From contig SCFE01000052.1 of assembly GCA_004352715.1 (NCBI GenBank), forward strand, positions 1,029,758 through 1,093,757: 64,000 nt of DNA, written 5' to 3'. The notes under the pieces are model-generated. The model searched no databases. It worked only from the letters and a program-made list of their open reading frames with translations, and was not told where the DNA came from. Made by a program: the position numbers and the translations under genes. Shown here in pieces: positions 22,881-34,620 of the stretch. Numbering within the stretch: position 1 is the first letter of the stretch; the number at the start of each line of letters is the position of its first letter. This DNA is from Hofstenia miamia. Taxonomy: Eukaryota > Xenacoelomorpha > Acoela.

Positions 22881-23356
22881 TAGCTCAAAGTACACAAACA
22901 TGCGAAGTGACTAACTATAAATGCATATATTATTCATTTATTTATTGCCTTTTTTATATATTGGAGAGCAGCAGTCATTGATTTGATTTGCTCTGTATAA
23001 ACCTTATGTACTCGAAGCCTTGATTCAATTCTCGGGTGGTTTATTGTTTGGAGGGCTTAATTAGTGGTATGCCTTTGATATGCATTTGTTGAAATTCCTT
23101 GGAGTCTTTTGGTGAGCTCAGTTTACACTATATTCATAATCAGTTTATTCTGGAAGAGATATTACTAATTTTACTCATGTTTTTTTCTAATTTTTCAGTT
23201 TGTATTGTACTCTCATTAAATTATAAAATCAGCATATATTAGCAATCTATTTTATCAATACATTGTGTTGTGCAAAACCAACAATGCATAATATTGTGTT
23301 GCCAAATAAAGTACTGCCTGTATGGTGCACTTTCTCTACTACAAGTGTATTTTGAG
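22881..23356. other. Upstream region of SDR copy 1
   Basis: No coding signal. Presumed 5' flank or 5' UTR of the SDR gene. Confidence 0.3.
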
Positions 23357-23477
23357 ATGGTAAACTGAGAAGGATAATTGTAAAACTGACCTAACTGGAA
23401 CAACTGCTTTGGTAACTGGCGCTTCAAGTGGAATAGGGCTTGAAACCGCAGCGGCACTGGCTAAATTAGGAGCAAAG
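23357..23477 (+). CDS. SDR copy 1 exon 1 (cofactor-binding exon)
   Basis: Encodes [20 protein letters not shown] followed by [14 protein letters not shown], then a GTAGTG donor in phase 0. The ATG at 23357 matches the ATG of copy 2 at 43483: in both, a Cys-Lys-Thr-(Asp/Glu)-Leu motif begins seven codons after the ATG. In copy 1 the spacing is one base longer, giving a TGA in frame with the ATG. Either a homopolymer error or a real disabling mutation explains this; alternatively translation starts in an unseen upstream exon. Confidence 0.75.
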
Positions 23478-24778
23478 GTAGTGATATAACATTGGTCAAT
23501 ACTTTTATATTCAAACGAATTTGATGATGTTTTTGATGGTTTTAAGTTACAATACTCTACACAAATATAAATATTTAAACAACCATAATATGTACAGACT
23601 AATCGTGAAAGCAAATGGCAAGAGTACAAATATATTTTTATTAAGATGTTTGATATTGTTTTAAAGTAACAAATAGAAAAATGTTTATCATGTAAGTTTA
23701 ATCTATGAATGTTTTTGATCTCTTAAATTATTTTGTACTAGTTGATGGATTATCCCAAGATCTTAAATTTTCAAATTTTAATGATATTCCATACGCTATA
23801 TCTTGTTCTATTTGTTGGGCGTATTCCTTAATGTGTTAGATGCTATTTTCTAAATTTTCAGTTGATGTAAACATGCATTAATATATTGTAAAATGAGTAA
23901 TTTTCAACTATAATGCTGTATAAAATGCATAGAACATAACCGAACATTGCACCTCTCTGTTCTTGGATATAGAAAAAGGCTAATTAACTAGAGTTAGTTA
24001 AAGTTCTAAAATCGAAATCTTCAGCATTAATACGATTACATCGATGTGTCTTATTCCGTATTTGTGATTTACACTATCAAACAGTTTATGATGTTGTGTG
24101 CTAACTTTAGAACCAAAGGTAGGCAATATATATTTTATATTGAAATTATTGCTAATTATTTACGGAAAACGTTCTCTGAAATGTACAGTTGGAACTCTTG
24201 CTGAAAAATATTAAGTCCCAATTTGTAGAGCATGTGCTGTGTAGTAAAAGAATATAGTATTGGCTGTTGAATGTACAATATAGTTTGGTGACCCTTGATG
24301 ATGTTTTGCTTATTATAGCAAAAATATTTATTTCCTCCATCGTATATTGAAAGCTTAATATCAACGTTTCGTGCCCATGTGGTGGTATTCATACGTACAC
24401 CTTCGGCTGTGATGTCACATCTAAAGAAATTAAGCTTTGATCACGGCGTTTGTATGAGGCATCCATGAAAGACCAAATTTTGCTCTTAGTGGTTACAGGG
24501 TGCAACTATCTTCAGTACCTAAAGAAGTATGAAGCACTAGTAACCTTGGTTGTTAGCTCACAAAGATGATATTTTTTGCAAAAGTGATTATGTGTTATGT
24601 AGTGATTTTTATTAGTATGAAACTCGTCAATTTCCTGTTTTTGATGGATTACTGTTATTGCAATTATTGCCAATAATAGGAAATAATCTTTTGTGAGAAT
24701 AAAATTTTATATTAATGTTCTAAGATAGAAAATAAGAGGTTCGTAGTTCCATCTTTTTTGCAATTTGTGAGATCTCCC

Positions 24779-24826
<48 letters not shown>

Positions 24827-27800
24827 CATATGAAATTAAGTCATCAACTATTTTGAAAAGAATTTTACATTGTACGAATTCTATTTCCCTTAATTTGCAA
24901 ACACTATTTAAATACATCATAAAATTCGTTTATATATTTTTTCATTTAAACATATATTTCTAAGTTCTTATTAAAAAGAATTGATATCCCACTTCCAGCA
25001 ATTAATAAAATTAAATCTATAACGTACTTATTTAAATAGCCTTGCAAATACAATACATATTTATGTTTTATATTTTCGTGGGTGTATGCATGCCCCCATA
25101 CCCCTTAAATACGTCATTGCGAAGTTAGATTTTTGGACTTTTATGAAATTAACGTTATTACAGTATTGTTTATTATGCTGAGATTTTGCTTTAGAAGTTA
25201 TAACTGATTGTGACAACAATTGTACATAAGGTTATGCTATATTTTGGAGAGTTAGAGTTTAGCTCATCAATTATTTTGATTTGAAATGGCTAAAATATTT
25301 TCTTCATTACCAAAATCTTGATAAAAGTAATATTTTTAGTTTCTGATATCATAATGTAATTGGGTTTAGAGTTGCTATATTGAATCTGTTTTTTATTGTA
25401 AAGATCTTGATAGAAGATGCAAGTTGCTTAATGATTTCTTCGTTTTCTTCTGACTATTTATCAATACATAATAGAAAGATTGCTTATTGAGCTGTTGATA
25501 AATTATTAAATTTCCTTTGGGATTTCTCACTATCTCATATTCTAAATTTTTAACACATTCAAATTTAGATTTTACTTTTCGACCAAGATGTCATTAGTAT
25601 TTTTTCATTTTCCTCAATCACGAGCAGACTTAAGTATTGTAGCTGTTTCTCTAAATTAGTCATTTTGTAATAATATTTATTAACCCTTATCAGACATTTA
25701 CCTACAAATTCATAACCCTTCATAACGGTGGTTCTACAAATCCTATTTAAATGAAACTTGGCCAAGAGTTAGTCTTGCTCATTTGGAGTTGGTTATGAAG
25801 GAAAAAAATATCCGTAGGTACTAGTAGATGGTCACAACAGGTGGTTTACCATGATGGAGCCTTCAAAATTCGTGTTTTTTTTGGAAATTTTCTATACACT
25901 CAAAAGTGAGTTTTTTCCTGAAGTAGGGGCAGTGGCGTAGCTTTGGGGGGGCGACGCCCCCCCCCCCAAATGAAATTTGCAAATCAGCGCATTTTTTCAC
26001 ACGCTCTTAATTTTTCGTAATTTCATGATTTGTAAATGCATAACGTGTGAAATATAAGCATGAATATAGAATTAAAGTTCAAATATATATATATATATAT
26101 ATATANNNNNNNNNNNNNNNNTGATCTCGCCCCCCGAAGTATCTTCCATCTCATCTACGCCACTGAGTATGGAAGACTTAATTTTATTTGCTCAGAGAGT
26201 ACAAGTACAATAGAACAATGGATTTAAACAATGGCTATTGTTAGGTTTCTGTAAGAGTCAAAATCATAACATGAAATACTGTCACAGTGACCTCTGACAA
26301 AATCATTGTTGCAAAAAACCACAACATGAAGCTTAATGAACTGAACGTAGTTCAACTCAGCATTAACAAATATGATAAGTCACCACAAAAATTGAGGCAG
26401 TTGAAGTTCTACAAAAAAAGTTATGGTCAAAAATCCATTAAGTGGCGGAATTAGTCACCCCCACCGGTATAAATAGGGTTAAGGTGTTATTATAGTATTT
26501 CATGGCCATTTATATCATGTTATTGAGAAACATGGTAATATCCAAAAAATTATATAATCAAACCACTTATTGCTTTAGTGCAAAGATTAAGCATTTTTAA
26601 TGACTAAATTTGTAGTTAAATAACTGATAAAGGTTAATAGAAGACTGTCCATTTACTTAGAAATTTTCAATATTTACATTTAGGCAGTCTATGATTAGAT
26701 CATATATTGTGTTTTGTTTGCTACATTCCAGGCCATGTTGTTTTTTAATGTTAGAAAGCTGTTAGGAGTGGTCTATCAACGGAAAATTTGAGATTAATAA
26801 CCTGTAATTGCACAGGAATAAAACTGGAAGAAAAACAGAGATAAGCAATTAAAGTCTATGTAACCAGAATGTTATGATTCGTAGGCTCTACGTTGGTAAT
26901 CATTAGAAAGGTATTGAGGAGATGTTCTTAAAAATTGTAGCTACTAAGTTAGTTTTATTTTATCAGCATTCTGGGTAGCAACTTCGGTCATTAAGGCAGA
27001 CAATGAAATTCATTGTGCGTTTGTAAGTTCTTTTTCCTAAATTTTAATTTTGTAAGACTTACCTATGCTATTTGATTAAAGGCAATTTCTTGAGTTAAGG
27101 AGGTTGCATTACCAGTTTGAAGGTTAAATAAATTTTGGAGTCAGGTTTATGATGAGCTTTTTAGACTTTGCCACACCCTTTTTAAATGATATGCGATTGT
27201 GTTAACTGAAATGATCAGTCTTAATTTCACCATTTGGTATTTCTTCTGCCTCCTTATCAAACATTTCTGGGCTTGACCCATACCTATTGCAAATGTTGTG
27301 CACAATATAGTAAAGGGTCATCAATGAAAAGCTTTCCCTGACCCATAGGTCATCTGCAGCATGGAGGCTATTAGTTTGCAAACACTTCTTAGCCATTCAT
27401 GGGCATATCTCTGTTATTTTCACATTTTGAAGTTAAATATTGACAATGTCCTTTGCAATGTTCAATCTGTTCTAACAAACCTAATCTCTTTAGTCTGCTT
27501 TGTGGTGCAGCATGGCAAATTGGTTTATTCTTTCCATGGTTCTGGAAAGTTTGGACTGTTTATTTTTAAATTGTATGGAATTTATCTTAAAAGATCAGAT
27601 GAATTCTTTTATGTTCACTTTCAACATGTATTAAATTCTATTGGACAAGTAATCACTACTGTAACTTGATCTACAAAACATAAAGAGCCTATATCCTGAA
27701 GAGGCTTAAGAAAGTGAGGTCTATTTTTTGGCCTGCATAAGGTTTGGGAAAACTGGAAGCACTGGTTTGTGTCATGCGGGTCATAAATTCATTTATTCTT

Positions 27801-30800
27801 GANNNNNNNNNNNNNNNNNNNNNNNNNNNNNNNNNNNNNNNNNNNNNNNNNNNNNNNNNNNNNNNNNNNNNNNNNNNNNNNNNNNNNNNNNNNNNNNNNN
27901 NNNNNNNNNNNNNNNNNNNNNNNNNNNNNNNNNNNNNNNNNNNNNNNNNNNNNNNNNNNNNNNNNNNNNNNNNNNNNNNNNNNNNNNNNNNNNNNNNNNN
28001 NNNNNNNNNNNNNNNNNNNNNNNNNNNNNNNNNNNNNNNNNNNNNNNNNNNNNNNNNNNNNNNNNNNNNNNNNNNNNNNNNNNNNNNNNNNNNNNNNNNN
28101 NNNNNNNNNNNNNNNNNNNNNNNNNNNNNNNNNNNNNNNNNNNNNNNNNNNNNNNNNNNNNNNNNNNNNNNNNNNNNNNNNNNNNNNNNNNNNNNNNNNN
28201 NNNNNNNNNNNNNNNNNNNNNNNNNNNNNNNNNNNNNNNNNNNNNNNNNNNNNNNTATTTCTTTTTTTAGTTTTCAGCCATATGTGCAGATGAATCTAAA
28301 AGATAACTTGACATTACATTGTATTGAAGTTGATTTAAAATTTGTACTTGTTGCTCTTCTTGAAATTAATGTTTAAGTCTTTAGGTCATCCTGGGATGCG
28401 TAGATTTTGAATTAGCTGATCAAATTAAGAGCGAGATCATTGATAAAAGTGGTGGTAGTATTTCAGAAAATCTTTTACTTGTAAAACGTTTGGATCTCAA
28501 ATCAAAAGAATGCATCAAACACTTTTCAGAGGATGTGCATCAAAGTGTTGACTGCATTCATCTTCTGATAAATAATGCAGGTAAATAATTCATTCCATGC
28601 ATGCTATACAAAAATCATGCGAATTCTCAATGTTTGATTCTCTTTTTTTGAGCTCTTATATTATTTGTGTAATATAAGGCAGTTGCAAGCTTTTAAATTA
28701 GAGCCATATCTTGCAGAGGAGGAATGCTTTCAAAGACTTAAGATTTTCACACAATTTTTATGTTTATTCTTTATGACACCTTTCACGTAACATTTTAGTT
28801 TGAAATCTACTTAGCTATATAAATATTTTTTTTCAAATATCTTTTTTGAAAATAATAATTCTATATCATTGACTAAAAAACTTTAGAGTAATACATGTTA
28901 GTAAATTTTTATATTTCGACTGTTAAATATGGGTACACAAAAATACATCATTATATAGAGACATTACCAGTACTATGTTTTAATTTTCATAAAAAAACTT
29001 TTCATAGGTAATTCTGACCATTTCTGGGTTCTTTTCTTTCGGGAAAACAATAGAATACGAATTTTCTTTTACCTCTAAAAAGGAAATTAAACAATTGCTA
29101 TATTTAAAGTGTAAAAGGAATATCAGTAGCAATATCAGTATCATGGATTTCTACTATATATAGCCGAAATTAATTTCAGTACCCATATTAAAGGAGCATT
29201 TTTATAATATTTGTAACTCAATAACAGTCTAGTGGATGGTGATTTTTGCCAAACTACCCCTTATTTCCATGATAGCTTTCTCTTTTATTTTTTGATATTT
29301 GCACCAGGAAATGTTAAGAATTAACAGGTATTCCACCATCTGTTTTCTGAGAATAGAATTAGTTTAAATGCATCATAGAAACCTTAGTTCTACAGTATTA
29401 GTAAAAAAACTACCAAAAATCATATTAAAATGTGCAATACAGTTAATTATTTTCAAGTAATCATTTTTGGTTGCAGCAATATTTCAAGAAATTCAACATT
29501 GCTGTAGCGGTTGTTACTCCTAAATGCAACCAGTTCCTCTATTATTCAACATCCCGCAACATCCCTGCTACGCCTTATTTGATCAAAATTCAAAATTACT
29601 GCAGGTGTTAATGACCCTAACACCACTGTATTGGCAACGTGTTTTGTTACTTCAAAATAAAAAAAATGTTAATTCGTTTCATAGGAATTTATAAAAGCTA
29701 TAACACAATAAATAATGCTAGCACAAGCCTATATCAATTATTTTGCAATATTTTATATGCAGCAGACATAACTGCTTTGTACAATGATTACATACAGCAA
29801 ATGAATACAAGCAAGGCAATGCACAGACATTCCATTTCACAACTATCAAGTAACTTGAATTGTTTTTAAATGTCCTTGTATATATTTTTTAACATTTTGG
29901 TAATAATTTTGCGTATTAGAAATTTAAATTTAGTATTAATACTTTGATAGGATTAAAAATAATTGTTTCGATGCAACATAAAGAATATAATAAAAGGTGG
30001 TTTACAAGTTCTTTAACTATTCGAAATTTGGGTTGACATTTTGCAAAATTATTCTTATATTATTTGAATATTTGCCTTTACAAAATCAATGACAAGTAGA
30101 AATACTTACTTTTCTGACAGAGGGCACTAAAAAATATAATTTCTAGGTTTTAGCGCCAAATATATTTCTAAATACTACTAATTAAATTTGGTTGAATTTT
30201 GGTTGCAAATTCAACCGAAATTCTACGTTGCTGCAACAAATAATGTTTATCAGTTTTACTATCATAAGTATATACTAGTACACATAGATTACAATAATTA
30301 AATTTGTATGACTGTTCACCAAACATGTATCATGGCGGGAATCCAACAACAATCTACACAACTATAGTCACAATTTTGAAATTCAGTAGGAGGGGCAGAG
30401 GCTAGATATCCTGACATAGTAATTGTAGGCACGTCTTGCAAATATTTCTTTCGCCAAAGTAAACTGAATTTTGTAGGCCTCACAGTGTTTTTATTGTTCA
30501 ATATTAGCCTTTAAGTATTATATATGCATTGTGAATAGATCATTTTGAATAATATTACTACATTTACTAAATTTATTAAATAGATTAAAATTGAAATAGT
30601 GAAATTTAGTTGAGTTAGGTGAAACTAAATAAGGTTTTTCTGTACGTTGTTTTGATTATCTGTTGCAGAATGGCAAAAATTGAGTTTATTAAAATATTTC
30701 AAGCATTATACCCTTTCAAAATATAAAAAGCAGAAAAAATACTACTTACAATATCCTTATGTATCAAGTCAATTTTTCATGCATTGTTTATAGAATGAGT

Positions 30801-31517
30801 TTTAATACATTTAGGAGTTATCTCTAATGATAAACGTGTTTCTGATGATGGATTTGAGAGAACCTTTGCAGTGAATCATTTGGGACATTTTTACTTGACA
30901 TTCTTGCTCATGGATATTCTTCGATGTTCTGGTGATGACGTCAGGGTTATTAATGTCAGTTCAGAGTATGTTATATCCCTAGAAATTTATTTATTATTGT
31001 TACTGGTTATATTAGAGCTTACAGAATGGGAGCCATAAACTGCGAGGATTTGAATTTAGAAAAACGAGGTTATGGGGCTCTTAAAGCCTATTCTCAAAGC
31101 AAACTTGCTATTATTCTGTTTACTAAGCAATTGGTGAGAAAATATGCAGGAATTTCCAGCACTAAATTTTATGTTGTTCACCCTGGAGTTGTTCATACTA
31201 ACATAAATAAGGATTTGAAATATATAAGAGTATGATTTTAAATACCTCATGATTTACTCATAACGAACTTATTGTTAATCTAAATAAAACATTTATTTTA
31301 GATTTTGTTCAATACTTTTCAATTCATGTTGAAGTCTGCAAAACAAGGCTCCTACACTACCCTCTACTGTGCTCTAAGTAAGGATTCTTTAACTAATGGA
31401 GCTTATTTCAAGGAGTGCAAAGAAGTAAGTCTTACAGCAAAGGGCTTAGACATGGATGTCGCTCAGAAACTTTGGGCAGTATCTTGTGAAATGTTGGAAA
31501 TTGATTGGATGATATAA
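23357..31517 (+). CDS. Short-chain dehydrogenase, retinol-dehydrogenase-like, copy 1 (five exons)
   Basis: Exons: 23357-23477, 28385-28580, 30815-30965, 31016-31229, 31302-31517. Phases are 0, 1, 2, 0 and all introns are GT-AG. The product of about 300 residues has the classical SDR order: TGASSGIG (NAD(P)H binding), LLINNAG, VINVSS (catalytic Ser), YSQSK (catalytic Tyr and Lys), then HPGVVHTNI. The sequence style (GCxxxEKA, CxxLNLEKRxY) fits the RDH11-14/WWOX-like group, NADP-dependent oxidoreductases of retinoids and lipid aldehydes in the ER. Substrate cannot be told from sequence. The start ATG at 23357 is separated from the rest of exon 1 by one extra A in an AAA run (23362-23364). Intron 1 contains a 453-N gap and several transposon pieces. 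Copy 2 at 43.5-48.4 kb has the same exon phases. Confidence 0.85.
24156..24420 (-). CDS. Probable terminal exon of an unrecognised gene, antisense in SDR intron 1
   Basis: After a good minus-strand acceptor (AATTTCTTTAG, ending at 24421) the frame is open for 87 codons to a TAA. It begins [18 protein letters not shown], passes [14 protein letters not shown] and ends ENVFRK. Codon use is varied and the GC content of the first third is above background, which suggests real coding sequence. I do not recognise the family, and upstream exons were not found. It would be a nested gene on the opposite strand of the 4.9-kb SDR intron. Confidence 0.4.
24421..25929. other. Intronic stretch of SDR copy 1
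   Basis: Contains (TA)n at 24788-24822. A minus-strand ORF at 25565-25765 (66 codons, with [19 protein letters not shown]) has somewhat protein-like composition but no recognised family. Nothing else is supported. Confidence 0.35.
25930..26165. mobile_element. MITE with CAGTGGCGTAG termini
   Basis: The left end CAGTGGCGTAGCTTTGGGGG and the right end ...CTACGCCACTG are inverted repeats, with a further GGGGGGCGA/TCGCCCCCC pair inside. Flanking octamers AGTAGGGG and AGTATGGA agree at 6 of 8 positions, consistent with a decayed 8-bp hAT target duplication. A (TA)n tract and a 16-N gap lie inside. It is non-autonomous: no coding sequence. Confidence 0.65.
26166..27200. other. Intronic stretch of SDR copy 1
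   Basis: No recognised gene or repeat. Confidence 0.35.
27202..27396 (-). mobile_element. Possible Harbinger-type (DDE_Tnp_4) transposase tail
   Basis: The minus-strand frame includes [19 protein letters not shown] followed by an acidic tail ([10 protein letters not shown]). The (I/V)LHN(I/M)C...G motif near the C-terminus is typical of HARBI1-like transposases. The upstream DDE core could not be traced through 27400-27660, so the call rests on this short motif. Confidence 0.35.
27803..28255. other. Assembly gap (453 N) in SDR intron 1
   Basis: Run of N; ORFs across it are artefacts. Confidence 0.95.
28385..28580 (+). CDS. SDR copy 1 exon 2
   Basis: 196 bp. Encodes VILGC (beta strand after the cofactor loop) through [15 protein letters not shown] and HLLINNAG, which contains the structural NNAG motif. 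The acceptor is TTTTAG-like (TCTTTAG); the donor GTAAAT follows in phase 1. It lies 129 bases after the sequence gap. The expected Arg in GCR is replaced by Val (GCVDFE). Confidence 0.85.
28581..30814. other. SDR copy 1 intron 2
   Basis: 2.2-kb intron, AT-rich. A minus-strand ORF at 30316-30501 (61 codons, containing [15 protein letters not shown]) is slightly GC-richer than its surroundings but has no recognised family and no splice context that I can support. Confidence 0.4.
30815..30965 (+). CDS. SDR copy 1 exon 3
   Basis: 151 bp. Encodes [19 protein letters not shown] and the catalytic-serine strand VRVINVSSE. Acceptor ATTTAG, donor GTATGT, phase 2 out. The intron that follows is only 50 bases. 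Confidence 0.88.
31016..31229 (+). CDS. SDR copy 1 exon 4 (catalytic YxxxK)
   Basis: 214 bp. Starts [18 protein letters not shown], contains YSQSK (active-site Tyr/Lys) and HPGVVHTNI, and ends KYIR before a GTATGA donor in phase 0. Confidence 0.9.
31302..31517 (+). CDS. SDR copy 1 exon 5 (terminal)
   Basis: 216 bp including the stop. Encodes [29 protein letters not shown] and EMLEIDWMI, the C-terminal helices and 'GA-YF--C' motif of RDH-like SDRs. It is four codons shorter than copy 2, which ends ...WMNSKTQ. Confidence 0.88.
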   Translation: MLFNTFQFMLKSAKQGSYTTLYCALSKDSLTNGAYFKECKEVSLTAKGLDMDVAQKLWAVSCEMLEIDWMI

Positions 31518-33583
31518 TAGATTTGATGATTAAATAGATTAATAGTGTAAAGTCACAAAGCATCATATCAGTTAACTATTAATCTACGCCTACACATACT
31601 TTGATTTGCTTAACTCTCATTTGTTGAAGATACCTCTGTATATGAGTTTATTAATTATAAAACACTTTTCATGTGTTTGGCATTTGAAGCAATAACTGAT
31701 TTACAACAAGTTATGAAATTAGTGTCATGGTATTAATATAATTCTCCGTTATCAAATTTGCGTCTATTGTTGTAAAACTGCCCAGGCGTTGGATGCTTTC
31801 TTTTTCTGTTACCTGAATCAATTGTTTTACAATTGATCAGGGTTTAGCATCTCAACATTTTGCCTACAATTCTATAGATTGGTGTACAAGTAGGACCTTA
31901 AGCCCAAAATGATTTATTTCGGGTAAGACATTAGATGATAAATTCCTCAATTATTTAGGAAAACTGTGAAATAAATATCCAATTCACTACCAGGGAATAT
32001 ATGCCAATTGTGCTGTTTCAGTGATCGTGATTACTATGTTTCATAAACACTAGTATTGCTTGAATTTTTAAATATAGTGGACTAATTGAAATTCTCCAGC
32101 AATTGGTAAAACGCTTTTTTAACTTTAACTAAGAAGTTTACAATTGTAGCAAGTATATATCCTATACCTGCGAGCTCGTCTTGCTGGGCCTCACTCTAAA
32201 TGTGAATACGGATACGGATAGTTAGAAATTTATTGTTGAGATGTCATGCAATTCCTTTACATCATGTACAAAGCAAAGAGCTGTTTGAGAATACAAACGC
32301 TAAACAGGTAACTAGGGTTTTGTATTGGTGTTATGTATACATGATGTGAGGCACTAACAACCGTTAAGGTGAGGTGAGACTTTAGAAATAAACTAGTAAC
32401 ACTATCAAAACTTTATTAAGCTTTTACATTACGTTAACTCTTAACATCAAGTAATCATTTGGCATTGGCCAGAGGCGTATTGTTGAAATGGAGTCAGAAA
32501 CAGAAGTGTTGAAATCATTGTTACCAAAATTACAACAGTAATAGTTGTTGAATTAATTAAATTAAGTGCTCGAATGCTATCATTGATATCTGTTGTACAA
32601 AGTAGGTTCCTTAAAAATATGTTAATATGAGTAACTAGGGATCACCTGCATAAACAGGAGATATTACATAGTGACCCTGAGAGTTCAGTGTGTTTTGCAT
32701 GTTAAGTTAGGGGTGNAACAGGTAACTAGGGTTTTGTATTGGTGTTATGTATACATGATGTGAGGCACTAACAACCGTTAAGGTGAGGTGAGACTTTAGA
32801 AATAAACTAGTAACACTATCAAAACTTTATTAAGCTTTTACATTACGTTAACTCTTAACATCAAGTAATCATTTGGCATTGGCCAGAGGCGTATTGTTGA
32901 AATGGAGTCAGAAACAGAAGTGTTGAAATCATTGTTACCAAAATTACAACAGTAATAGTTGTTGAATTAATTAAATTAAGTGCTCGAATGCTATCATTGA
33001 TATCTGTTGTACAAAGTAGGTTCCTTAAAAATATGTTAATATGAGTAACTAGGGATCACCTGCATAAACAGGAGATATTACATAGTGACCCTGAGAGTTC
33101 AGTGTGTTTTGCATGTTAAGTTAGGGGTGGCTAGGTGTTTCTCCCTCTCTGAAAGCCAACCATGCGCTTTCTGTCTTGTCAGGTAGCATTTTTCTGGTGG
33201 TATGTGACGTTCGGAGATTTAACTCCAGTTGCAAAAGGCCTGTATGCGTGAAGGACATGTTCAGGAGATCCATTCCTTTAATTGTTAACCTCACTGGTTT
33301 TGTCGATGTCCAGCAGTTGGAATTGTTCTATTTTTAAGAGAGTACTTTTTGTGTTGTTTTGTCGTTTTAGCTTGTCCTTTGTTAGTCCATGTCTACCATT
33401 GTTTTTGCGTAAGGTAGTATTCAAACCTTTCAACCCTTTTAGCCTGTTTATAATGTGTTATTGTCATAACAATTATATTTATTATCATTGTCGAGGAGTC
33501 CGTATCCTTATTTTATTGGAGTGAGCCTGCATGCAAGTTCGCGTAGTCTTCATTTCCCCCTGAACCTGGTACAATTGCAGAAC

Positions 33584-33926
33584 CATGGTGAACCCAAGTA
33601 TACTGAGTACCCTTGAAGTGGCTTCAGCAAGTGAAGTAGAATTTGATGCTGAAACTTTGAATATTCCGCCCTATAAGAATAACTGCTTCCAAGAAAGAAC
33701 AAAACGCCAGTCCCATACAGGTCCTTCAGTTGCATCCCAAGTTTTTCACTGAGTAGACACTGAGTTAGTATCAGCAGGGATTGCTACATTAACCAAGAGT
33801 TTTGCCAGGTGTGAACAAGAGCTACACGAGAAGATCAAGCTGATGAAAGCCTCAATTACAAATCTCACTGAAATTAAGGCCACGCCAAGATTATTAAATT
33901 CAGTACTTGAGGCAGGCAGCTCATAA
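33584..33926 (+). pseudogene. Unrecognised broken ORF in retroelement debris
   Basis: From ATG 33584 one frame runs 114 codons (MVNPSILSTLEVASASEVEF... and FARCEQELHEKIKLMK), broken only by a TGA at about 33749. Composition is charged and coiled-coil-like. Its position between the duplicated flank and the Gypsy pol fragment suggests a gag-like ORF. No diagnostic motif (e.g. zinc knuckle) is visible. Confidence 0.3.
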
Positions 33927-33985
33927 TCATCAAGAAGCTAGTGTTGCCTGATAATCTAACACAGAAGCATATGTCATTCTAGATC

Positions 33986-34620
33986 ATGTCATCCTGCCAT
34001 GCCGAACGTTCTCGCAATCATGATGAAAACCGGAATAAAGTGTGCCTCATTTGTTTTGGAAAAGCCAAATATCCATTAACCGATGTAATCATTGATCGCA
34101 TCTATTCATATTTTATCGCGAATTACGACAAAACGGATCAGTGCTTATCCAATGGAATCTGTGCTAAATTTCGCTCTGATTTACTGAATATAAGTAATGG
34201 AAAGCCTTGACAGCTTATCTGTGATTCCAGAAAGACATCAAAGAGAGGAAGAGATTTCATTGTTCGTATCAGCTCTTCATGAGTTCAACTTTGTGGTGGA
34301 TCAAGCTTTTGGGAAACAGCTGGATGATAATTTCGAAATTTCCATCAAATGATTCCAAGCAGCGTACATGAAGATCGGTCTAAGTGTGACCACAGCTGCA
34401 CACATTGTGTTTATACATCTCAAGCAATTTTGTAAATTGAAAAAAACAAGTCTTGGTTCATTTAATGAACAGGCATCAGGAGCTGTTCATTCAGACTTCA
34501 GTGAAATGTGAATCTTCACGGCAAAATGAGCGAGTCTCACAACGACTTTCCTAGAAAATTGCTGGATTGTANTAGTGTCGATTTATTCCATTGATGCAAT
34601 CAATAAAAAGTAAGTGGAAC
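33986..34620 (+). mobile_element. Degenerate transposon-type protein with zinc-finger-like N-terminus
   Basis: Three successive frames form one protein. 33986-34210 has VCLICFGKAKYPLTDVII and QCLSNGICAKFR (possible Cys pairs). 34201-34353 has EEEISLFVSALHEFNFVVD. 34350-34511 has GLSVTTAAHIVFIHLKQFC and FNEQASGAVHSDFSEM. The last block resembles the 'S(V/T)xKxHIxxxHxxxFC...GLGxxSEQAxExxHxDF' region seen in repetitive proteins of invertebrate genomes, here with several positions changed. Frameshifts and a single N at 34572 break it. The superfamily is not determined. Confidence 0.45.

Noticed and set aside
23239-23629. Minus-strand ORFs over SDR exon 1
   Set aside because: Shadows of the plus-strand exon, which carries the TGASSGIG motif and splice donor.
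26795-26830. CACAGGAATAAAAC near 26813 as another end of the DUF7869 element
   Set aside because: Matches the inner part of the terminal repeat only, lacks the outer GAAG and has no partner; probably chance.
27361-27669. Plus-strand 102-codon ORF
   Set aside because: Antisense to the better supported Harbinger-like motif and without any recognisable domain.
27744-28376. ORFs across the gap at 27.8-28.3 kb
   Set aside because: Produced by N being read as open sequence.
31056-31250. Minus-strand ORF opposite SDR exon 4
   Set aside because: Mirror of the coding exon; no family match.
32150-33560. LTR of the Gypsy element in the duplicated flank
   Set aside because: The repeated block has no TG...CA boundaries, and its ends coincide with N joins, so it does not behave as an LTR pair.
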